Source of the DNA: an uncultured Oscillospiraceae bacterium
GTDB taxonomy: Bacteria; Bacillota; Clostridia; Oscillospirales; Oscillospiraceae
Length of the DNA stretch: 18,050 nt
NCBI GenBank assembly: GCA_900769835.1
Contig: CAAGIE010000005.1
Span: 1 to 18,050, forward strand
Direction: 5' to 3'
The position numbers were made by a program, and so were the translations under genes. Shown piece by piece: positions 6,446 to 15,463 of this stretch (positions within the stretch are counted from its first letter, which is position 1; each line of letters starts with the position of its first letter). The notes beneath the pieces are model-generated. The model was not told the origin of the DNA. It made no database searches and worked only from the letters and a program-made list of their open reading frames with translations.

Positions 6446-8146
6446 TTATCGTTTCAGCCCAGAGAGGAACTTTACGGTCTTCTCCAAGGGCAGTGCGCGG
6501 CTTCTTGCCTCCATACGCAGAACGATCTGCTCGGCTTTTACGCACCAATCGGTGGCAGTCATTGCCTGATCACTGTTGAGGGTGATGTAGGGGCAGGGGG
6601 GGATGCGACGCTTTCCAAACCGTCTTGCAAAATGCCGATGCACACCCAGGGCCATTGCCATGGGCAGAATCGAGTGGAAGAAGTCCGGCTGAGCCGTTGC
6701 GATCCGCTCCAGTTCGGTTTTCTTGATCCGCCGCAGATACCGCCGCAGACCCATCACCTGACTCATGGTATATCGTCCGTCCTCAGTGCGGCGACCGCCG
6801 AAGTACAGCAGGAAACTGCAAAGCAGTTGCGCCAGGATCAGGCCCAGGCCCAGACCAAACTGACCCACCAGCAAACTCAGCAGGAGCCACACGCTCATCA
6901 GCACGCCGCTTTCGTAGGTGTAGTTGCGCTTGCGCAGGAAAATGCCCTCGCAGAACCGTTGCATCCGCATACCGCTCAATAGCGCCAGCGCGCCGAACAC
7001 GATGCCCCACAACCATTGCAGGGCGCTGCCACTGGACATGGAAATGCCCAGACCTACGCCCACAAACAGCGCCGATGCCGCAAAGATCCACCGCAGGAAG
7101 ATGGGGTTGCCGGAATTTCGATGGAAATATCCGGGCATATTGGGACGGCGGGCGGCCAACTCGCCGGAAAGGGTAGCGTAGTGCAGGCTTCCGGTGTCCA
7201 CACTGCGGCGGCCACGGAAGAGGTTGTTAAAGGTCTTGCGCTCGAAATGACTGCGCTCGTTGCCCATATCCATCTGCTTATAAAGGATCACCTTGTCAGA
7301 GATGGCGTCGATGGTCAGATAGCCCAGTTGCGCCCAACTAAAGACCATCATGGTCAGGTCAGCGCCCACACCGCAGAGGATGCTGCCCAGTTCACCGGCA
7401 CTGCAACCCTCGGGGGCGGTGGCGCTCTTCATATAAGAGGGGGGCAGGCAACGCAGGAAGATCAGCCAGTAAATAAAGCCCAGTCCGATGCAGATCCAGA
7501 TAGCGGCAATACAGAAGGTAAGGCTGGGAGGGGCGATTCGGCTCTGGGGGAACATCTCCTCGCTGACGGGGAGTGTCATTTCCAAAGTTTCGTGATCCTT
7601 CAGGGCGGTGTTGGCGGTGCCGGTAATGGTACTGCCGTTATAGTTGGTAACGGTCAGGTATTTTTCAATGTTTGACTGGTGATAGCCGCTGGAGAAAGCA
7701 GGCTTTGCACTGTTTTCACCGGGCAGGGTGATGGAAAATTCAAAGCCATCCACAGGGTAGGCAAAGCCGGAAAGCATAGGCAGACGCAACTGCAGACCGT
7801 GTTCGGTCTCTTCGATGCAGTTGTTCAGTTCGTAAGTAATGGTCAGGGGATAGGTGCCGGCGCCGTTGTAGACATCGGAAAGATCCAGTTGCAGGGTGTT
7901 GCCCACAGTCTTGGAGGAAACCCGCTTGGAGCCGTTCACGTAAATGCGGGAGGCTTCTTTCGGCACGGGGAACACAAGACCGTCCACGTCGTCGATGACA
8001 ATGGTGGCGGTCAGGGTGACGTGGCAACGACCGTCGGAGGTCAGGGTAGCGGTGTTTTTCGCATCTTGCAATTGGGTGGCAAAACAGGTGATCGACAAAC
8101 TGAAAATGGCTATAACTGCCAAAATCAGGCAAATAAAACGGCGCAT
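6446..8146 (-). CDS. DUF2207-like membrane protein with secreted N-terminal domain
   Basis: 566 aa from the ATG at 8146, preceded by AAAGGAGG at good spacing; an in-frame upstream ATG at 8197 lacks such a site and would precede the signal peptide. Residues 1-23 are a signal peptide ending CFA. Residues about 24-205 form an extracytoplasmic beta-rich domain. A transmembrane helix lies at 208-231, followed by a cytoplasmic domain (ADLTMMVFSWAQLGYLTI at 262-279). Further hydrophobic segments lie at about 350-369, 376-391, 415-428 and 431-449. A soluble tail carries FFHSILPMAMALGV near 489-502. This order, and the LGYLTI and LPMAMALGV motifs, match the DUF2207 membrane family of unknown function. 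It has its own promoter. No partner gene reveals its role. The stop codon lies six bases outside the inverted-repeat element. Confidence 0.8.
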   Translation of the reverse strand: MRRFICLILAVIAIFSLSITCFATQLQDAKNTATLTSDGRCHVTLTATIVIDDVDGLVFPVPKEASRIYVNGSKRVSSKTVGNTLQLDLSDVYNGAGTYPLTITYELNNCIEETEHGLQLRLPMLSGFAYPVDGFEFSITLPGENSAKPAFSSGYHQSNIEKYLTVTNYNGSTITGTANTALKDHETLEMTLPVSEEMFPQSRIAPPSLTFCIAAIWICIGLGFIYWLIFLRCLPPSYMKSATAPEGCSAGELGSILCGVGADLTMMVFSWAQLGYLTIDAISDKVILYKQMDMGNERSHFERKTFNNLFRGRRSVDTGSLHYATLSGELAARRPNMPGYFHRNSGNPIFLRWIFAASALFVGVGLGISMSSGSALQWLWGIVFGALALLSGMRMQRFCEGIFLRKRNYTYESGVLMSVWLLLSLLVGQFGLGLGLILAQLLCSFLLYFGGRRTEDGRYTMSQVMGLRRYLRRIKKTELERIATAQPDFFHSILPMAMALGVHRHFARRFGKRRIPPCPYITLNSDQAMTATDWCVKAEQIVLRMEARSRALPLEKTVKFLSGLKR

Positions 8147-8165
8147 CACAAGACCTCCTTTCCAT

Positions 8166-8195
8166 AAAAAATCGGGCAAATTCCCACACCTGCCC
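8166..8195 (-). terminator. Possible leader hairpin/attenuator before the DUF2207-like gene
   Basis: On the minus strand, GGGCAGG pairs with TTTGCCC (five Watson-Crick plus two G-U pairs) around an eight-base loop, followed by GA and six T. It falls between the predicted transcription start (about 8202) and the ribosome site. The stem is short, so this could be chance. Confidence 0.35.
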
Positions 8196-8208
8196 ATAAT
8201 ATGTGGTT

Positions 8209-8237
8209 ACTATATCATTTTCTCTGTTTTTTTTCAA
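8209..8237 (-). promoter_or_regulatory. Promoter of the DUF2207-like gene
   Basis: Minus-strand -35 TTGAAA (8237-8232), a 17-base spacer and -10 TATAGT (8214-8209), with a TG extended -10 just upstream. It begins right after the rpoD terminator. Confidence 0.75.
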
Positions 8238-8239
8238 GA

Positions 8240-8273
8240 GAAAAATGCGCCGCAAGCAACTGCCTGCGGCGCA
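8240..8273 (-). terminator. rpoD intrinsic terminator
   Basis: TGCGCCGCA (8273-8265 on the minus strand) pairs perfectly with TGCGGCGCA (8254-8246) around ten bases, followed by TTTTT. It lies eight bases after the rpoD stop codon. Confidence 0.9.
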
Positions 8274-8280
8274 ATCTTTA

Positions 8281-9435
8281 TTAGCAATAGAAGTCCTTGA
8301 TCTTCTTGGAGCGGCTGGGGTGACGGAGTTTGCGGATGGCCTTGTTCTCGATCTGGCGGATACGCTCACGGGTAACGCCGAAGATCTGACCCACTTCTTC
8401 CAGAGTGTGGGAGCGGCCGTCGAACATACCAAAACGCATACGCAGAACGTCTGCTTCACGGTCGGTCAGGGTGTCCAGCACTTCCTTCAGTGCCTCTGCC
8501 AGCAGTGCGTTGGAGGTGGCATCTGCGGGGCCGGGGGTGTTCACGTCCTCCACGAAGGAGCCGATGGAGGTATCTTCTTCGTCACCCACGGGAGTGTCCA
8601 GACTCAAGGTATCTGCGGCGGTGCGGTTGGCTTCGATGATCTTCTCCACAGGCAAGTTCAGTTCCTTGGCGATCTCTTCCACAGTGGGCTCGCGACCCAG
8701 TTCCTGCACCAGTTTGCGGTTGCAGCGGGTAGCCTTATTGATAACTTCCACCATATGCACCGGGACACGAATGGTACGCGCCTGATCGGCAATGGCACGG
8801 GTGATGGCCTGCCGGATCCACCAGGTGGCATATGTAGAGAACTTGTTTCCCTTTGTCCAGTCAAACTTGTCCACGGCGCGGATCAGACCGGTGTTGCCCT
8901 CCTGGATCAGATCCAGAATGTGCAGACCTCTGCCGCCGTACTTCTTGGCAATGGAGACCACCAGACGGAGGTTGGCCTCGGTGAGTTTGTTCTTTGCGTA
9001 CTGATCGCCCTCGGCAACCGCCTTTGCCAGTTCCACTTCTTCCTCTGCGCTGAGCAGGGGGATCTGACCGATCTCCTTGAGGTACATACGAACGGGGTCG
9101 TCCAGGTTGTATTCGGCCGCCAGATCAACGGGGTTGACCAGGTCTTCCTCCTCCACGGAACTCAGGTCGATATCATCGTCCATATCGTCGCTGAGCACCA
9201 GGTCCATATCGTCGCCCAGATCCAGATCCAGATCACCGCTGACGATCTGAATGTTCATAGCCTCGAAACTGTCGTAGATCTCTTCGATCCGCTCTGCGGA
9301 CAGGTCAAAGCCTTCCAACTGTGCGCTCAGGTCGGAGGAATGGATGATGCCATCCTTGCGACCCTGAGCGATCAGAGTCTGCAAAGTAGCCTGCAATTCC
9401 TCAGGGCTCTTAGCTGCTTTTTTCGCGTTGCTCAT
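8281..9435 (-). CDS. rpoD: RNA polymerase primary sigma factor RpoD (SigA)
   Basis: 384 aa, the usual length for Firmicute SigA. In order it has a short region 1.1, an Asp/Glu-rich stretch around residues 66-100, and region 1.2 beginning DPVRMYLKEIG. Region 2 follows (NLRLVVSIAKKYGGRGLHILDLIQEGN, split here as NLRLVVSIAKKYGGRG and LDLIQEGN). The -10-recognition segment is KFSTYATWWIRQAITRAIAD. Region 3 is PVHMVEVINK, and region 4 is LTDREADVLRMRFG through VTRERIRQIENKAIRKLR. It directs core RNA polymerase to housekeeping promoters; the promoters found in this window match its -10/-35 type. GAGAGGGA lies upstream of the ATG at 9435. In many Firmicutes it follows dnaG; here it stands alone, divergent from lepA, with its own promoter and terminator. 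Confidence 0.98.
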   Translation of the reverse strand: MSNAKKAAKSPEELQATLQTLIAQGRKDGIIHSSDLSAQLEGFDLSAERIEEIYDSFEAMNIQIVSGDLDLDLGDDMDLVLSDDMDDDIDLSSVEEEDLVNPVDLAAEYNLDDPVRMYLKEIGQIPLLSAEEEVELAKAVAEGDQYAKNKLTEANLRLVVSIAKKYGGRGLHILDLIQEGNTGLIRAVDKFDWTKGNKFSTYATWWIRQAITRAIADQARTIRVPVHMVEVINKATRCNRKLVQELGREPTVEEIAKELNLPVEKIIEANRTAADTLSLDTPVGDEEDTSIGSFVEDVNTPGPADATSNALLAEALKEVLDTLTDREADVLRMRFGMFDGRSHTLEEVGQIFGVTRERIRQIENKAIRKLRHPSRSKKIKDFYC

Positions 9436-9468
9436 AGAAATATCCCTCTCTTTTTTGTATTTGGAAAG

Positions 9469-9497
9469 ACTATACCTTGATTACGGGATATTGACAA
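9469..9497 (-). promoter_or_regulatory. rpoD promoter
   Basis: Minus-strand -35 TTGTCA (9497-9492), a 17-base spacer and -10 TATAGT (9474-9469). Each box is one base from the sigma-A consensus. This gives a leader of about 25 bases. Confidence 0.8.
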
Positions 9498-9581
9498 GGG
9501 TTTTTACAAAAAATTTAAAAGAAAAAACAGTTTTTGTGTTGCCGATGGTCAGTATTCCCGAAAAAACGCAAAAAGATACAG

Positions 9582-9610
9582 TTTACTTTTGCCTGCAAAT
9601 TCGCTATAAT
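9582..9610 (+). promoter_or_regulatory. Promoter of the lepA-hemW-hydrogenase operon
   Basis: -35 TTTACT (9582-9587), a 17-base spacer and perfect -10 TATAAT (9605-9610). The lepA start codon is 37 bases downstream of the -10 box. Confidence 0.75.
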
Positions 9611-9646
9611 TATTTGGATAAGGAAACTCTCTTTTGAGGTGGAAAT

Positions 9647-11455
<1,809 letters not shown>

Positions 11456-11473
11456 TAAATTTAGGAGACGATT

Positions 11474-12676
11474 ATGTCGTTATTTGCAGCAAGATCCCGT
11501 ACGCCTTTGGGCATTTATATCCATGTGCCTTTCTGCCGCAGTAAGTGTCAGTATTGTGACTTTTATTCTGTGACGGAGCGGACGGATAAACTGGTGGATG
11601 GCTACCTGGAAGCGGTGTGCAAGCACATCCGTGAAACGGGAGCGCTGGCGCCCAATTATATCGTGGACACCATCTATTTCGGTGGCGGCACCCCAAGTTT
11701 TTTGGGCGCAGAGGGTCTGACGTTGATCCTGAGCGCGGTGCGTAAAAGTTTCCGCGTGGCAAACGATGCGGAGATCACCTTTGAAGCCAACCCCGATTCC
11801 GTGTCCGACCGCCTGCTGAAAAGACTCCATAGCGAAGGCTTCAACCGGGTCAGTGTGGGCATCCAGTGCGACAAGGATGATATTCTGAAAAAACTGGGCA
11901 GACCTCATAATTATCTCCAGGCAGTGGGCGCTGTGGAGCGGATCCGCAAGCACCGCTTTAAGAATCTGTCTGTGGATCTGATGTTCGGTCTGCCGGGACA
12001 GACTCTGGAGGGCTGGAAGCAGACTCTGGAAAAGGTGCTGACTCTGCGCCCCGAGCATATCAGTTGCTACGGCCTGCGGCTGGAGGAGGGAACCCCTCTC
12101 CACGCAAACCAGGAGCTCTACCGGATCCCCGACGACGATATCCAGGCGGATATGTACCTGGAGGGCGTGGACATTCTTCGTAAACACGGCTACCGCCAGT
12201 ACGAGATCTCCAACTTCTGCCGTAAGGGTCTGGTGTCCAGACATAACCTGAAATACTGGCAGGGCGGCGAGTATCTGGGCTTCGGTCCCAATGCTGCCTC
12301 TGACTTTGGCGGTCGGCGGTTTACCGCAGTCCGTGACCTCCAGGGCTATATCGACGGCATTATCAACGGCGGTCAGGTGATGGCCGAGGTGGAGGATGTT
12401 TCGGATCGTGAGCGCGCCAGCGAGTATTTGATGCTGGGTCTGCGTACCTCCTACGGCATCGAAAAGCATACCTATGAGCAGCGCTATCGTCTGCCCTTTG
12501 CACCGCTGGAAAAAGCCCTTTTAAAGTTTAAGGATAACCGCCTGGCGGTAAAAATGAATGACGGCCGCTGGCGTCTGACCCCGGAGGGCTTCTTGCTCTC
12601 CAATACCATCATCACCGAACTTCAGGTGATTCAGGAAAAAACGAAACCTATTTCCAAAAGGAATGAGCGTATATGA
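11474..12676 (+). CDS. hemW: Radical SAM heme chaperone HemW
   Basis: 400 aa, slightly longer than many HemW proteins (about 375-380). The radical SAM cluster motif CRSKCQYCDF places Cys at 21, 25 and 28, followed by YFGGGTPS at 68-75. Conserved segments EANPDS, RVSVGIQ, SVDLMFGLPGQT and HNLKYWQGGEYLGFGPNA fit HemW/HemN-like proteins, and the HNxxYW block is shared by HemW. HemW binds heme and S-adenosylmethionine and is thought to deliver heme; it is not a coproporphyrinogen oxidase, although it is often annotated that way. Its presence in an apparent anaerobe is normal. AGGAGA precedes the ATG. Its last four bases overlap the next gene (ATGA), so coupling is likely. Confidence 0.95.
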   Translation: MSLFAARSRTPLGIYIHVPFCRSKCQYCDFYSVTERTDKLVDGYLEAVCKHIRETGALAPNYIVDTIYFGGGTPSFLGAEGLTLILSAVRKSFRVANDAEITFEANPDSVSDRLLKRLHSEGFNRVSVGIQCDKDDILKKLGRPHNYLQAVGAVERIRKHRFKNLSVDLMFGLPGQTLEGWKQTLEKVLTLRPEHISCYGLRLEEGTPLHANQELYRIPDDDIQADMYLEGVDILRKHGYRQYEISNFCRKGLVSRHNLKYWQGGEYLGFGPNAASDFGGRRFTAVRDLQGYIDGIINGGQVMAEVEDVSDRERASEYLMLGLRTSYGIEKHTYEQRYRLPFAPLEKALLKFKDNRLAVKMNDGRWRLTPEGFLLSNTIITELQVIQEKTKPISKRNERI

Positions 12677-13206
12677 GCAAAAAGAGACTGTCAGCGCGGT
12701 GGATCACCCAAACCGCAGTGCTGCTGGCGCTGCTGATCGCGTTGCAATCCATCACAAAGCCTTTTGGGCAGTATGTCACTGGCTCCTGCGTCAACGCAGT
12801 GCTGGCACTGGCGGTGCTGGTAGCGGGCTGGGGAAGCGGCCTGACGGTGGCGCTGGTGTCTCCGCTGCTGGCATTCTTTCTGGGCATCGCCCCGAATCCC
12901 TTTGCAGTGCCGGCTATTATGGTGGGCAACGCGGTGTATGTGGCGTTGCTCCGCTGGATCTGCGGCAATTGCAGAAAATTCTGGCGGATGGCCGTCGGCT
13001 GGATCGCTGCGGCGGCAGGTAAATTTGCAACCCTTTATTTTGTGGTTGTGGTGCTGATTTGCAATGTCTTTGCAGATAAGATCGGCAAGGCCGCCAAAGT
13101 CCTGCAAGCCACCTTCAGCTGGCCGCAACTGATCACCGCCCTCATTGGCGGCGCAGTGGCGCTCAGCGTGACACCAATTTTGAAAAAAGTTCTGAAAAAG
13201 CAATAA
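12673..13206 (+). CDS. Small ECF-transporter S-component-like membrane protein
   Basis: 177 aa, largely hydrophobic. Membrane segments lie at about 10-28, 40-54, 56-72, 77-96, 106-130 and 150-170, between basic ends (MSKKR; KKVLKKQ). The size, roughly six helices and an N-terminal helix with small residues (TAVLLALLIALQ) followed by GSCVNAVLALAV resemble ECF S-components, which capture vitamins or metals for an ECF module. I cannot name the substrate; no ECF A or T genes are nearby, so a shared module would be needed. It overlaps hemW by four bases and lies 13 bases before the hydrogenase gene. A cofactor-related cargo is speculation from context. A generic small membrane protein is the alternative. 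Confidence 0.65.
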   Translation: MSKKRLSARWITQTAVLLALLIALQSITKPFGQYVTGSCVNAVLALAVLVAGWGSGLTVALVSPLLAFFLGIAPNPFAVPAIMVGNAVYVALLRWICGNCRKFWRMAVGWIAAAAGKFATLYFVVVVLICNVFADKIGKAAKVLQATFSWPQLITALIGGAVALSVTPILKKVLKKQ

Positions 13207-13219
13207 AAGGAGACAAGTT

Positions 13220-14725
13220 ATGCGAGGAATCCCGTCTCTTATTACGGATATTCGAAAGAAAGTCTTTACAGAAGTTGCCGCTATGGCTTATAGCGGCGGC
13301 GATTATACCAAGGCAGAGGAACTGCCCTATATCATCGTCCCCGGCGACCAGCCCCTCCACAGAGAGTCCATTTTTCTGGAGCGGGCCATCGCAGGTGAGC
13401 GGGTGCGTCTGGCAATGGGCCTGAGCCTGCAACCGGTGCAGACCCGTCGTCTGATCACCGAGGGTATGGACAATGCGGCCATTGCGGAGCAGTATTACGA
13501 ACCCCCTCTGGTCAACGTGATCTCCTATGCCTGCCATGCTTGCCCCACCAACCAGTACAAGGTCAGCAACTACTGCCAGAACTGTTTGGCGGCATCCTGC
13601 CAAAAGGTCTGCCCCAAGGGCGCGATCTCTTTTAAAAATAATCGTTCTTATATCGATCTGGATAAATGTATCCGTTGCGGCAAATGCGAAAAGGCATGCC
13701 CTTATAATGCCATCGTCCATCTGGAGCGCCCCTGCCAGGCCGCTTGCGGCATGGATGCCATCGGCTCCGACGAGCACGGCCGCGCCACCATCAATCAGGA
13801 TAAATGTGTTTCCTGCGGTATGTGTCTGGTGAGTTGTCCCTTTGGCGCGATTGTGGATAAGGGTCAGATTTTCCAGGTGGTGCAGTCCATTCTTCAGGGC
13901 GATCGGGTGATCGCCATTGTGGCGCCTGCCTTTGCCGGTCAGTTCGGCAAACACGCGACCCCCGAAAAGTTCACTGCCGCAATGAAAATGCTGGGCTTTG
14001 ACCGGGTGGCGGAGGTGGCCATCGGCGCAGATATCTGTACCATCGAGGAAGCCAAGGACTTCTTGGAAAAAGTGCCCGCAGAGCAGAATTATATGGCAAC
14101 TTCCTGCTGTCCTGCCTGGCATTCCATGATCTATAAACTGTTCCCCAGCGAGACGGATAAGATCTCCATGACCCTGACCCCCATGGTCTTCACCGCTCGC
14201 CTGATGAAGAAAAAATACCCCGGTTGCAAGGTGGTCTTTGTAGGCCCCTGCGCCGCAAAGAAACTGGAAGCGATCCGCAGTGATATTCGCTCCGATGTGG
14301 ATTTTGTGCTGACCTTCGAGGAACTTCAGGGTATGTTCCAGGCAAAGCAGATCGACTTTGAGAAGATCGAGGAGGGAGAATCCTTGTGTCAGGCCACTTC
14401 TGCGGGCAGAGGCTTTGCGGTGTCCGGCGGCGTGGCAAAGGCAGTGGCAGATCTTGTGCATCAGACAAACCCCGATGCGGAGGTCAAAACCGCCCGGGCA
14501 GAGGGTCTGCGGGAGTGCAGAAAACTGATGACCCTGGCAAAAGCCGGTAAATATAACGGCTACCTCTTGGAGGGTATGGCTTGCCCCGGCGGTTGTGTGG
14601 CAGGCGCCGGCACGATCCTGCCGGTGGAACTGGCCACCCAGATCATTGGCAGATACCAGAACGAAGCCGAAACCGGCAGCCCTCTGGAAAGTCAGTATCG
14701 GGATACCGGCGAGAAATTAGACTAA
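13220..14725 (+). CDS. Monomeric [FeFe] hydrogenase, group-B-like
   Basis: 501 aa. The family catalyses reversible 2H+ + 2e- to H2, with ferredoxin as the likely partner. The N-terminal part is cysteine rich: C105, C108, C119, C122, C127 and C131, then CIRCGKCEKAC (150-160), C172/C176 and CVSCGMCLVSC (196-206), which implies several [4Fe-4S] clusters. The H-cluster motifs are all present: TSCCPAW (C296, C297), GPCAAKK with C344 (GPC in place of the MPC of group A), and ACPGGC (C455, C459). The GPC form and the MRGIPSLITDIRKKVFTEVA start fit the group B monomeric enzymes as I recall them. Soluble and cytoplasmic; no signal peptide. The maturases HydEFG are not in the window. AAAGGAGA precedes the ATG. 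It is the last gene of the operon, followed by a strong terminator. Confidence 0.9.
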   Translation: MRGIPSLITDIRKKVFTEVAAMAYSGGDYTKAEELPYIIVPGDQPLHRESIFLERAIAGERVRLAMGLSLQPVQTRRLITEGMDNAAIAEQYYEPPLVNVISYACHACPTNQYKVSNYCQNCLAASCQKVCPKGAISFKNNRSYIDLDKCIRCGKCEKACPYNAIVHLERPCQAACGMDAIGSDEHGRATINQDKCVSCGMCLVSCPFGAIVDKGQIFQVVQSILQGDRVIAIVAPAFAGQFGKHATPEKFTAAMKMLGFDRVAEVAIGADICTIEEAKDFLEKVPAEQNYMATSCCPAWHSMIYKLFPSETDKISMTLTPMVFTARLMKKKYPGCKVVFVGPCAAKKLEAIRSDIRSDVDFVLTFEELQGMFQAKQIDFEKIEEGESLCQATSAGRGFAVSGGVAKAVADLVHQTNPDAEVKTARAEGLRECRKLMTLAKAGKYNGYLLEGMACPGGCVAGAGTILPVELATQIIGRYQNEAETGSPLESQYRDTGEKLD

Positions 14726-14732
14726 TAAAGAA

Positions 14733-14765
14733 ACGGACTTGTGAAAATCACAAGTCCGTTTTTGT
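14733..14765. terminator. Shared bidirectional terminator with a 12-bp perfect stem
   Basis: ACGGACTTGTGA (14733-14744) and TCACAAGTCCGT (14748-14759) pair perfectly around AAA, followed by a T run on the plus strand. Read on the minus strand, the same hairpin is followed by TTCTTTATT. It ends the hydrogenase operon and probably the convergent kinase-like gene, whose stop codon lies inside it. Confidence 0.92.
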
Positions 14766-15461
14766 TATGGTGTTGTATGCAATTTCGGCGGCGGAAAGTT
14801 CCGTGTTGCAGGAGATCTTCCAGATGCGGCAGGCTCGTAAAAGCCGATCCAAAAGATCCAGAGTTTCCATAGCACCCTGCGCCTGCTTCGGCAGGATCAC
14901 TTGCTGGAGCATATCGGGCAACGCATCACCGGGAGAGAGGGGAACGCAGGCGTTCTCCTCAGATTGCTCCAAAAAGCACAGATCGGTCAAGGCCACACTG
15001 TCCTTTTTGTAAAGCCCCTCTTTACCTGCCCAGGGCGTACCAAAGGCCACGGGAGTATCTTCCAAAAACCGCACAATGGGTTTGTCGCCGTTGATCACTT
15101 CCGCCTTTTCGCCCAAAAGCCGTTGCCACAGAGCGGTGTGGGTGGTCTTGCCGGTGCCGCTGGGGGCCAGAAACGCGATGCCCCGATCACCCACCCGAAT
15201 GACAGAACTGTGGACAAACAGACCCTTGTATGCGGGCATTTGCAGACACAACTTGCGGTATATGCAAATGCTCTCCACATATCCGGGAGAAAAGCGATCA
15301 TCCGCATTTTCCGCTTCCTTTCCCAGTTCCTCCTCTGTTACCGCCAGGGTGAGCAGGGGAGTCAGACTGTCATCGCAGCGGAAAGGTGCGCATTGCTTTT
15401 CCAGGTACGGATACCGGTTTCGGATATCCACAACCAAACCGGCTAAAAGATAATTTGCCAT
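14748..15461 (-). CDS. Small HPr kinase/PEP-carboxykinase-like P-loop protein
   Basis: 237 aa. The P-loop APSGTGKTTHTALW lies at 99-112, INGDKPIV at 123-130 could be the metal/Walker-B-like segment, and FGTPWAGKEGL at 140-150 is a conserved block of this family. The fold is that of the C-terminal domain of HPr kinase and PEP carboxykinase. Related small proteins phosphorylate peptides in some lasso-peptide clusters, but no such genes are here. It lacks the full HPrK N-terminal domain, so it is not a standard HPr kinase. Its ATG lies two bases after the PBP2 stop (TGATTATG), with no good ribosome site, so coupling to mrdA is likely. The last codons and stop overlap the terminator hairpin. The substrate is unknown; a cell-wall elongation role is inferred from the operon only. 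Confidence 0.75.
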   Translation of the reverse strand: MANYLLAGLVVDIRNRYPYLEKQCAPFRCDDSLTPLLTLAVTEEELGKEAENADDRFSPGYVESICIYRKLCLQMPAYKGLFVHSSVIRVGDRGIAFLAPSGTGKTTHTALWQRLLGEKAEVINGDKPIVRFLEDTPVAFGTPWAGKEGLYKKDSVALTDLCFLEQSEENACVPLSPGDALPDMLQQVILPKQAQGAMETLDLLDRLLRACRIWKISCNTELSAAEIAYNTITKTDL

Positions 15462-15463
15462 AA

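Noticed and set aside
8203..9480. Long plus-strand open frame opposite rpoD
   Set aside because: It is antisense to a complete sigma factor and overlaps the rpoD terminator and promoter; no protein family is recognisable.
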